64,000 nt of DNA, taken from contig NZ_AP025466.1 of the NCBI RefSeq assembly GCF_024347355.1, forward strand, positions 930,001-994,000, in the 5' to 3' direction. Numbering within the stretch: position 1 is the stretch's first letter; each line of letters starts with the position of its first letter. The notes under the pieces were generated by a model. The model did not search any database and was not told the DNA's origin. It saw only the letters and a list, made by a program, of their open reading frames with translations. This document shows, piece by piece, positions 25,753 to 36,800 of the stretch. Origin of the DNA: Vibrio chagasii (lineage in GTDB: Bacteria; Pseudomonadota; Gammaproteobacteria; Enterobacterales; Vibrionaceae). The translations under genes and the position numbers were made by a program.

Positions 25753-26048
25753 GGCTTGATATCGCACCATGACCCCTTATCTCGATGAATAAACAAGTTG
25801 GATCTAAATAACAGCAGGACCTTTATCAACATACTCGTATTGAGAAATAATAACGAGGTACTCTACTCCATAAAATTAAAAATCATTCCACTACTTGCGA
25901 ACCTACTGCAAATACTCTCACATTATCTTCAAAAGCAAGGCTGTCATTGGGCAGACACACGACCTCTCACCAAACAGAAGTTTGTGAGCGATATGCTAAT
26001 GAGGCAAGCGGCTAAGGGTAATTAGCCACTCATTAAAGACTAGCTAGC
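25753..26048. repeat. Rhs-array intergenic module, copy 1
   Basis: Beginning GGCTTGATATCGCA, this stretch matches the module at 40,917-41,130 in several blocks, such as AACAGCAGGACCTTTATCAA and TGCGAACCTACTGCAAATAC. It matches 55,491-55,736 in others, such as CACCAAACAGAAGTTTGTGAG. It lies directly downstream of the immunity gene at 26,049. Small open frames exist but are not conserved between copies, so I treat it as non-coding or a decayed gene. Confidence 0.75.
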
Positions 26049-27002
26049 CTAAATTAACCGTTTCAGTTTTTCCAATAAACATTGGCACGCGGCTGACTCT
26101 TCAATAAATTCTTGTTCACTAAGACGTCTTCCTCGCTCTGCATAGTAAACATACCACCGGCCCTCTCTCTCTTGTAAACAATACTTATCATTGGCTAGCT
26201 CACCTGAAAGTGTATATGATTCAGCAGGTACACCTAATGACTTTAGCTCTTTCATTAATTGTTTTCGGTTATTTACCATATTTATTTGATACAAAGAAAA
26301 TCTAGCCCTAACACAGAAAACAAAATCTGCGAGATAGCTAAATGAATAAACGTAAGCGAAACACATACTCAAAATAACCAAAATCAACATATCAACCATT
26401 ATCTCACCGCCGTTATCCTGTATGGAGATGGCAATGGAGGTGCCCACAGCTGACAAAGCCCCCACTTTGCGAAAAGTACTTTGGTGAGTATCGCCTTTTG
26501 TTGTCTTAAAACCAAAGAACAACAGGACTGGATTATTGTCTGAGACAGTGCCTTGCCAGATAGCAGAATTGAATGAAAAAGATGAAGCCTTAAAGCGGCC
26601 CTTCATTAACCCTACTCTAAAGTTTGATTTGGGTTCTAGTACCCTGGTGAGAAACCCACAACAACACATGCCTATTGGCAAGAGCAATAACATTGCGATA
26701 CTAAGCAAACTACCGCTATATGTACTCCACTGATATATTATGATTGATAACACGTAGGCGAAAGATGTCGTAAATAACAAAAACCGCCAGCTTACAAAAG
26801 CAAAAGACAATTTAACTCGCGTTCTAAAATAGGCCGCTCCAATTATAAAGATAGTTAGCATCAATAAAAATATACTGACATAAACGCGTAAAGCTGCTGC
26901 ATCAAAATAGGACCGCAACAGCACAGCTCCTCCCGCTAAAGCCAATATTATAAAAATCCCCCCAAAATCAATCAACTCACTTTCATCCGACATACTCTGC
27001 AT
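26049..27002 (-). CDS. Membrane protein, candidate immunity to the first Rhs toxin
   Basis: The 317-residue protein has about five membrane helices: four in the first 125 residues (for example GGIFIILALAGGAVLL and RVYVSIFLLMLTIFIIGAAYF) and one near residue 210. A soluble region lies between helices 4 and 5, and a charged C-terminal domain of about 85 residues follows. I recognise no family. It starts 52 bases after the Rhs stop on the same strand, with an AAAGGA ribosome-binding site before ATG. The place directly after a Rhs gene is that of cognate immunity genes. A membrane immunity protein suits a membrane-active toxin tip, which the adjacent Rhs tip suggests. Function is inferred from position and topology only. 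Confidence 0.65.
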   Translation of the reverse strand: MQSMSDESELIDFGGIFIILALAGGAVLLRSYFDAAALRVYVSIFLLMLTIFIIGAAYFRTRVKLSFAFVSWRFLLFTTSFAYVLSIIIYQWSTYSGSLLSIAMLLLLPIGMCCCGFLTRVLEPKSNFRVGLMKGRFKASSFSFNSAIWQGTVSDNNPVLLFFGFKTTKGDTHQSTFRKVGALSAVGTSIAISIQDNGGEIMVDMLILVILSMCFAYVYSFSYLADFVFCVRARFSLYQINMVNNRKQLMKELKSLGVPAESYTLSGELANDKYCLQEREGRWYVYYAERGRRLSEQEFIEESAACQCLLEKLKRLI

Positions 27003-27010
27003 AATTATCC

Positions 27011-27034
27011 TTTAAAGGGGCTTAACCAGCCCCT
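27011..27034 (-). other. Hairpin between the first Rhs stop and its immunity gene
   Basis: On the minus strand AGGGGCT-GGTTA-AGCCCCT is followed by TTAAAGG and the immunity start. It has terminator-like shape with a short T-run, so it could reduce read-through from the giant Rhs message or protect the 5' end of a processed immunity transcript. Confidence 0.5.
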
Positions 27035-27054
27035 CTTATCATTCTTTAAGAAAC

Positions 27055-27800
27055 CTACCAGCCCCAGTTTTCGGCACCATACTGGTTAAATGAGTCAAGC
27101 CCACTGCTAATACCCTGAGCGGTATAATCAATGCCTTCAGAAACCAACATCCCTACACCAACACCGGCAGCTATCCCCCCTAAAGCAGCGAGCCAAGCAG
27201 GCGCACTCGCGACAAGAAGTGCTGTCGCAGCGGCACCTGCGGCACCTGCAACATAACCAGATATAACACCTTTACCCGTATTATATACAATCTCATGTGC
27301 AAACTCTGCCGACGCCATATCTTTACTATCGTCCATTACGTAATACAAGACTGTACCGGCAGGCGCCATAACCGCACCGATCACCCCACCCGTTTTCGCC
27401 GACTGTGAAAACTCACCTAAGCCGTGAGCCATTTTCACTGCCGAAGCAGCATTCCACTTTTCAACACCTCTGGAGAGAAGAGCTGGCTCTGTAAAACTTG
27501 GAGTTGGGTTATGTACATGAGTGAACCTAACCTTTTTGTACGGCTCTGAGTAAGAAACATTCCCGATTTTGACCTGAGTTCTCAGCGAACCAACCAGCCC
27601 AGAGGTCGCATCACTTATTATCCCGGTGACCGTTTGGGGTAAAGCTTGCCTACTGAATGCTTGAGCAAGTACAGGATGCTTGCTCTCCTGCTCTGCCCAC
27701 CACTCATTGAGGTTACTGAAAAACTCAAAGGAGGTGTTTGTTCCTGAATTATCAATAGGGGATATTGGTACTGGTGGAGACATTGGAACACGCTCATTAA
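27055..27800 (-). other. Variable C-terminal toxin tip of Rhs A
   Basis: Similarity to Rhs B is lost sharply after the shared RDGYVL, leaving about 248 unique residues. The first half is polar. The second half contains TGGVIGAVMAPAGTVLYYVM and a long Gly/Ala-rich hydrophobic section close to the end. No nuclease or deaminase motif was seen. Confidence 0.75.
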
Positions 27801-30800
27801 GCACATAACCATCACGCCAAGGTCCAGGCGAGCGCTCATGTCCGCTGACTCCCAGTGCTAACTCTCCAAAGTGATGTTCTAACTGCGCATCCCATCCGCT
27901 CACATGCGTCGCGAATGTTAAATCTTCCTCTTGGAAATTCCAGTTACTCGGGTCATCCGCTGCAGAAAGTGGCGTTACAATCGTCGTTGGTTGACCATTT
28001 TTGTTCATTATGTCTTTAAGAGGCTGGGTTCCATATTGTTCAGTAAAAACACGACCCTTTCTAGGTGCCTGAGTGGAAGCAAACGGCTCAGCCCTTGTTT
28101 TCTCATTTGACAATCGCTCTTTCACCAACGCATTGCCCAACGTATTACCAAACGCATCCAAAGCGAAGCGCCCTGCGTTAGCTCGCAGCGACTCTCCTCG
28201 CAACACTGACGCCGCCGCCGCGCCAACCCAACCTGATGTGAAGTGTGACCCACTGCCTTCACCCAAAGAGAAACTCAACTCATGACTCGCCGCATTTCCG
28301 ACCACCGAAGCCGCAAAATTCGTCCAGTTAAATGACATCTCTCCGCCTAACGCCTTAGCCCCCAAATACTGCGTACCATAGGAGGCTGTACTGCGTACCA
28401 AACCGGTACCCAGCCTATCGACAAAGCTCGCCTGTTGAGCTGCGCTCGCCGCTTTCGCCGTCTCCGGTGTCGCCGCCCAGCCTCCACTCAAGTACCGGCC
28501 TACGCCTGCTGCCGCTGCCGCCGCAAAACTGCCCATGGCCACTTGTCCCCATGAGAAATCATCCACCACGCCCATGGCTTTACCAACCAATTGACTCGCA
28601 ACCGAGCCCATGGCGCCTCCGATCGCCGCCGCGCCCATCGCGACCCCAGCACTCATGCCAACGCTCGCACCGCCGGCCAAGGCCGCCATACCTGCTGCCA
28701 TGCCCGTAGCGCTGCCTACCGCCGCTCCCGTAACTCCTGATATCATTGGCGCCGCCGCACCCGCCGTGTAAACGGTGACCACCACGGCAACCACCGTCAT
28801 CACGATCATTGCCACCGGATTACAACTCTTCTTCGGCGGAGGTGGGGCGATCGGATCCGGGCTGATGTTGCCCAGCACCTCACTTTCGTTATAAGGCTTA
28901 AAGCTTTCTGCACCGTTGAACGTCTGCGTATGCTGGTTTGGCACCACCAAACGCTTGCCTTCTACCAGCGGCTCACTCGGAGACACACCATTTGCATCAG
29001 CCAACAAGTACCAGTAACGACTGTCACCGTAGACCCGCTGTGACACTCGCTGTAACGTGTCATTGGCCGACACAACGTAACTGCCCGGTTGTTGCCCCAC
29101 CGTACTCGCTTTCTCATCCATTAAGTCGGCGTCTATCTTATTCGACACATGCGCTAAAGGATTGCCACCACTGCTCAGCTCTGCCGTCAATTGGCCATCA
29201 TTCAGTTGCAGCGCTATCTGCCCCTCAAAATCGCTCAACACTTTACGCTCACTCGACGACTTTGTACTGGTCACGCTCTGCAAATGCCCTGCTGGGTTGT
29301 AGTGATACTCCGTCTTACCATCTTCATACGAACGTCCCCAAGCCCGGCGGGTGGTGCCCACCGTTAATGTAGATTTACGAAACGCATCTTTAGCTTGGTA
29401 AGTGTAAGCTTGCGTATCTACGACACCGCCACTTTTCAAATTGGTGGTGCGCTGCTCACTCAGCTGACCCGAATAGTGGTACGTCATATGCGTGTCGTAT
29501 TGCCCTCGAAACCCACGACTGCGATCACTCCGCCCATCGATATGCTGCGAGGTCAGCTGACCATCCCAATAGAAATAGTCGACCTTCTCATCTTTGACGC
29601 TGCTCTGCTCGGCTCGGGCCGTCGCCCCAGCCTGATGCGTCGCGCTCCAATAACGGTACTCATAACGGCTGCTCTCTTGCTCAATCGCATGCCCCATTCG
29701 TGCGTTGCGCTGCTGCATCTCATACACTTTGACTCGCTGACGCCCCGCATACTCAAACTCGTTGACTTGGTTCAGGTGTCCATTCTCGTCATACCCCGTC
29801 AACGTCTCGGTTTTCACCAACTCATCGCGCTGACTCGACCGCCCTTGACGGTAATACACCTCCCTGGATGTATTGGCCCAGCGCACCTCTTTCACTTTTT
29901 GACCCAGTGCGTTGTAGGTGATGATCCGGCTACCGTCATGCCCACCTATCGCCACCGTCGCCACATCTTGTGTTCGAGTATGAGAGCCGACCATCCGGTT
30001 ATCTCCGTCATAATGGTACCAACGCGTCTGCGTCTCCTCGCCTTTCACGGTCACCACTTTACGACGGTTACCCACCGCATCGTAGTCATAACGTACTTCC
30101 GACGCCGCTAAGCTCTCGCCAAATGCCCGTGCTTCGGTCGCTTTAATCGTGTGAATACGACCCATTGCATCCCACTGCGTGTGAGTATTCAGTCGGTGCT
30201 CTCCCTCTTTCAGCACTCGTTGTGTCTCACGACCATTCACATCATAAACATACGTCTCAGACTTGCCGCCGACCGTCTGCTGAGCCAGTAATCCACCGCG
30301 GTCGTAGACAAAACGTTGGTCTAAATCCCCCCCGTATTTACGCGTAACCCGTCCAAAGTCATCATACTCATAAACGATAACCTGACCATTTAGCCACGTC
30401 TCTTGTGTCACTCGCCCCATCGCGTTGTACGCGGCCCGCTTGGTGGCCTGAATGGCCCCATCTTCCAGCCAGTGCTCCGCCGTTTTTTGTCCCAGCGTGT
30501 TATACTCATAGCGACGATGAGTCCCTTCGCCCTGAGTCTCTGTGATCCGCCCGACCGCATCATATTGCGTATACGTTCGGTAACCCGACTCCCCTTGCCA
30601 CTCTTCCAGGTAACGTTGCCCAACTTGGTCATACGCGTAACGAACGTACAATTCCGCATAAGTTCGGTCGGCACTCAACCGAGAGCGACTGAGAAGTTGC
30701 CCCTGCGCATCAAAGTCAAACATTTCTCCCTGGCCCGCGTTATTGACCCGTGCGACTCTGTTCCCCAGCGCATCATGATAGTAATGACTGGCATCGCCAC

Positions 30801-33800
30801 TGCCATTAACGTCCATCAGTTTCTGCCCCGACATATCGTAGTAGCTCTTTTGCCACTGACCATTAGCGTCTTGCACCGCAATCCGATGCCCCTGCGCGTC
30901 GTAATACATTAAACTCACGCCCGACGAGGACGTCACCTGACCTGCGGAGTCCACCGTTCGAGTTGCCGGTGCCGTGACACGCGTCACTTGACCTGCATGA
31001 TTGTAAGTAAAATGGGTCGTCTGGCCATTGACCACTCGGCTTCGCACCTGACCAAACCGGTCAAACTGCTGGGTCGTCACACTGACCTTCCCACCAAAGG
31101 CGGTGCTCTCTTCTCGAAGCAAGTGACCCAAACGATCGTACTCACGATGTACGCTCTTTTCGCCAGTCACGTCTTGAGTCACCTGACCTTGCCCGTCATA
31201 CTGATATCGTGATTGGATGCCTTGACGCGTCGCTACCGTCACCCGGCCCAAACCGTTGTAGCGATAACGCTCTTGGACCGTGGCGTTATGGTGCTTCTCG
31301 GTCACTTCACCAAAGGCGTTGTACTGCGCCGACTCCGTGATGTCCCCTGACGCCGCTTTCACCGTCGTGCCCGTTTGACGCCCCGTAGCGTCATAAGCGT
31401 ATTCTGTCGTACGCTGATGCGTGTACGCCAAGCCCTCACCCACCTTTACCTGAGTACTTTCTCGAATCACCCGGTTCATCAGGTCGCTCTCCACTTGGGT
31501 GTAGTGACCCAACGCGTTCTCCCTTCCCGTCAGCTGACCTTGAACACTAAAGTATTGAAAGCTCTGGCGCCCTTCCGTCAATGTCGCCACTTGGTTACCT
31601 TGGGCGTCGTACAGATAATCCACGCGTTGATGAGCACGTAAACGTGCCGGACGCTCGGTTTGACCGGCAATCGCCAGCCCTGACACCACGTAATCACGGG
31701 CTTTACCCCAAGTCGACACCAAACGCCCCAGCGCATCATACTCTTGTGTGATCCGATTGGCGGCCGAGCTGTGCGTCGACGCATCCGGAGCCCCCACCTC
31801 CTCAACGGTCATGGTCATCCGACCCGCATAATCGTGATAAGTCGTGGTCACAAGATCATCGGTGTGATGGCTTACCCGATCACCGTCATGCGCACTGAAC
31901 GTCACATTATGACGCGTCACTTGATGGCGATGCCCTCGCGCGTCGTAGCCATAGGTTATTCGGCGCATCGCTTGTGCCGATGTCTGTGTGCTCACCCAGG
32001 CGTCGACGTGACTCAGGCGCCACTCCCCTTGATAACGATGGGTCAAGATTTTCTCTTCCGACAACTCACCCAACCCGTTGTAACCATATAACGTCAAGTA
32101 ATTTTCTTCATTTAGGCTCGCCAACCGCTGCCCTGTGACCGAGTACAAGTGTTTGACCTGTGTGCTTAGCTCACCGTCATAGTGTTTAGACACGCTCACT
32201 CGTTCACCGAAACGGTTGAACTCCGTACGTTCAGTTAAAGTATGCGCATCCACGCTGCTGCTCTGTGTCACAGCAACACGCTCACCGCGAGCATTGTAGG
32301 CCTCGCTGACCTGACGCCAATCGCCTCCTTTCTGAGTAAAGTCACTCAATGCCGATACGCTCAGGCTTTGACCCGGTTGACGCGCTGTGGTGTACGCCTT
32401 GGCGTAACGGCGTTGCTCAATTTTTTCACCATAGCCGTTGTAACGATGCTCGGTGATGTACCCCAATTCATCCACATCAAAACGTAACTGACCCGCCGCG
32501 TCGTATACGCGGTCGCGGCGTGCACCTTCAGCATTAATATTAATGGACGCCAGCCCCTGACCGTTGTACACCACCTGATTGCCCGCCAAGCCCTGGGCTT
32601 GCACTTGATGTCCTTCTACGTCATAAGTGAAGGACTGAGTATTTTGCAGGCGAGTGCCGTCGGCCTTTGTGGTACGCAGTACATTGCCTAAACTGTCGTA
32701 GGCATGACGAGTCGTCAGCCGACCAATGAACTGGGTGACCGCTTGCTCTTTTTGCACGTCAGCGTAGCTGACTATCGCCGAGCGCTCAGTGATTAACCGC
32801 CCGCGCGCGTCATACTCGTAGTCCGTATCGTTGCTGGCAATATCAGCCTTTGCCTGACGAAGCGTGGTATAACGTGCCAGATGCACCTGCTGCTGTGCTT
32901 GCTCAATGGCCTCACTCGCTTGATGTGTCGAGGTGTGAGCCTGAGTTAGGGCAACATTGACCTCCCCGTGCAACGCCACGGCGTCACCAAGGTGCTGTCG
33001 GGCGGTTTGCAATGACTGCGCAGTCCGACTCAGCGATTGGTGCGCTTGACCAAACTTGATGCTCGCTTGGTTTAAGGTCGTTCGCGCCGCAAGCAGCTCT
33101 GTCTCTGTTCGAAGTTTATCAGCCTGAGCTTGTTCCAAATGGGTGCGCGCTTCCGATAACAGCGCTTGTGATGCTTCACGAGCACGCCTAGCCTGAGAGA
33201 GCTGCTCTTCAGCCTCGCGGAACGCTTGATAAGCTGCACTAAGACTTCGCCTAGCCTGAGTTAGTGCGTTAATTGCCTGCTGATGTGCCCGCTGAGCCGC
33301 CTGCACTGCGCGTTCAGCATCATTAACTCGTTGTGACGCCTGTGTGACCAAATTATTTTTCTGGGTCAACGCATTTTGAGAAAGTGACACAACTGTTTTG
33401 GCTTGCGAGCTTCTCTGTTTGGCGTACCTAAAGTTCCGTATCTGGCTGATGATAGTAGACAATACACTAATATCTCTTCTGAACTGTGTCATCTGTCTGG
33501 CATAGCGGTTTGCCTCATCTTCCGCATCTATTGCCCGATCATAAAACACTTCCTCAACCCCGCCAGATGCTTGATAAAACATTTTCCAGTTGTATTCAGC
33601 TTCAGCATCCCACTTTGCTTTTTCAGTCGTAGCTTTTGATAAGCGGGTGGTAAAGGTTTTTTTTAGATTATTCGCTACTCCAATACAGGTATTCAATGCC
33701 GCTATATTCGACGCGCGCGTGCGTAATAAACGGGAACTTAAATCGCGCATTGCACTATCACTATGACTTTTTATGCCTCTGGCACTTGCAGCTAATAACG

Positions 33801-36800
33801 AAAACACCTGCTCCTCTGAGCTTTTGGCGGTAGTCAACTCGCGCTTAGCAGCATCCAACTCACGCTGTTTAACGGCCCTGTCTCGTTCGGCCTGTGACAA
33901 AATCTCTTTCTGAGCTGACAAATGCCTGCTTGCACTTATCAGTCCTTGGGATTTCGCTCGCTCACTCGATTCAGCTCTCCTAACCTTTGTCTGCTGTTCT
34001 TTACCAATTGTTTCAGCAGCTTCAGCCGCGCGTAAAGAGCTGCTCCACGCTACGCTTTTTTGTGAAAATTCGATCGTCCTAGTGTTAAATGCCGCCTGTC
34101 TCGCTTCAACTCGACTTTGATCCTGCGCTAAGGTAACTTGTAACGCGTCATACCCCGCACGCTGCTCACTCAACGCATCAAACTGTGCCTGCATTGCCGC
34201 CGATAAACTCTCCAGCTCTTTACGCAAAGCCTCTACTGTCGCTCGGTTCGCCACCACGCTTTGCTGCGCTTGAACCTGCTTGCCATCAGCGCCTTCGATG
34301 TGCTGCTCCGCACGATCACTCAACCCATCCACATCGTCCAACGTTGCGGTGCCGTCACCCACATCTGGCTTGAATGTTGGATTGTACGCACTCACCTGCA
34401 ATAAGCTTGGCTCAAAGTCAGAGGGCTCGGCCCCCTCAACGGAAGTGAATGGGTTGGCCGCAATCTGAGATTTTAGCGACGATAACCTCGCCTGTGCCGA
34501 CGCTTCATCTTCCGTTGCTTGCGTCAATATCGCTCGAAGCCCTTCATTATTTGGCTCACGAGACAACGCACTCTGCGCTGACTGCTTGGCCGTGCGCGCC
34601 TTACCTAATGCCACCTCATATTTACGAATTAAGGCCTGCTCTTCCTGGCGAATCGCTCCCTGTAAGGAAACGATGTCTCGCGCCAAAGTCTCTTGACGCG
34701 CCGCTTCTAAACTGGCCTCTTGGTATAGACGGTTCAAACGTTGAGTGGCGCCACTTAGCTGATTGCCCAACACACCATTTTCTGCATGAGTGCGCGCGAT
34801 ACCGGAGGACAATTCCGCCAATGACTGCTTCATGTTATCAATGCGGGCTTGTTGATCGCTCAGTGTAGCCAGTTGTTGATTGAGCTTGTCGGATACAATG
34901 TCCGCTGACGCCAGGCGGCTCAGTGCCAATCGAATGGCGGCTCCGTCCTCTAAAGTGCTGTCTTGCTGGCGTACGACCTCCAACGCCACAGACAAAGCCT
35001 CGTTATTGACGTACACTTTCTGTCGAGTTTTCTCCGAGTGCCGATTGTATTGGTACTCCACTAAGTACCCTTCGCCATCCATCTCAAAGACCAAGCGACC
35101 CAGCACATCGAACACACTCAGCTCTGAGCGTACTCGCCCCGCTTGAACTTCTTGTGATAACGCGGCTTTAAATGCCGCCACCTCGGCGTCACTGCGCCCT
35201 TGCAGACTCACCGGTTGGTCGTAACGAATCGTATGCGTTACCCGCCCCATGACATCGTAACCGCGCTCCGTCACCGCCCCCGTTTCACTGATACTGAAGC
35301 GCAATTGCCCTTTCTCGTCGTAAATGGACTCACTGATTCGATTGTTCGGCGAGGCCGCTAACCAATCACTGTCGGTCACCGGTTTGGCGTATCGCGTGGT
35401 GCGTATAACTCGATTCGCCGCGTCATACTCATAACCCGTGGCATAGTGCAAACCATCAATATCAAATGCCAAACGTCCTGATTCATCATAACGATGTTCG
35501 GTGACACGCCCACTGCCCGATAACGCATCATTCACGCTCTCCACCGTCCATGCGTTCATTGGTGCTATAGCCTTGGCATAACGAGTGGTTTGTATTTTTC
35601 GGTTGGCCGCATCGTACTCATACGCCGTCACATAATTCAGCGCATTGATGACGTACTGGACCCGGCCCTGCGCGTCATACACAGTGCGCGAAATACCACC
35701 TTGACCCGTTTGCTTCTCTATTACTTGACCAGCAGCATTATAGCGATAAGACACGCTGCGGTTACTCGCCCGACCAGACCAGCTCTGACCTGAACGCACG
35801 CGCTTTTCAAGGACTGCGCCCATGACGTCTCGCTCATACTCAGTCACACGCTCTTGCTGAATCTGGCCATTCGCTGCCAACGCCCCTTCTACCTGCTCGA
35901 TTATCCGACCATCGAGGTCATAGGTGTACTCGGTGCCTACCCCGCCTTGCTCAGCCCAGATTTTACGGCCCTGACTGTCAAAGCGCAGGGTCGTCACTCG
36001 CCCCTCACGATTTTCACTGATGCGCTGCCCATCGGCGTTGTAGGCGTAAGTGGTGGTTAATTTTTCTCCATCGGCGTCTTGAATCACTTTCCACTGGCGG
36101 CCCAGCGCGTCGTAACGATATTCGGTGCGCGTACCATCAGCATTGGTAGAGAAGGTCAACAGCCCAGTTTGGGCGTGGTATTCGTTGGAAGACAAAGTTT
36201 GAGGTTCGTCGTCGCCTTTGGCGAGGAAGGTGGTGCGGGTCACTTTACCCTGCGCATTGTATTCAAAGCCACGCTGATGACCCAGCCCATCGGTGATGGT
36301 CACTGTTTCACCGTGCGCGTTCTTTTCGGTGACCGTACGAATGCCCCCCGGCGACACCACAGTCACGCGATGGTTCGCATCATCGTACTCATACTCAGTC
36401 TTCTCTCCTGCGCCATTGGTCAGCGATAACGTTCGACCCAGAGCATCCATCTCAATGCGCTCTTGCACAGCTCCCGATAACCTCACCGTTTTTATGCGAC
36501 CACCCGCCACATAATCGGTCACTCGCTCGACGCCTTCACCGTTGGTTTCACTCACCATACGACCTCGATGGTCATATTTACGCTGCCACTGTGAGGCGTA
36601 CTTCACACGCGAAGAGGTCACGGCCTCTCGCGTATCTCCATCCTCAATACGGGTGCCAGCGCGATAATCTTTGGCGACGGACTGATGAATCACGTTCCCT
36701 CGTTCATCGTATTCATACCTCGTGACATGACGCGCGATTTGGCTGCCACTGCGCTCTCCGAAATTCGCGTAAGCCTGTGCCACGTGTTGGCGTACACGAT

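Noticed and set aside
25798..26025. A 75-codon plus-strand open frame in intergenic module 1
   Set aside because: The frame is broken in the related modules 2 and 3, so it is not conserved as a protein.
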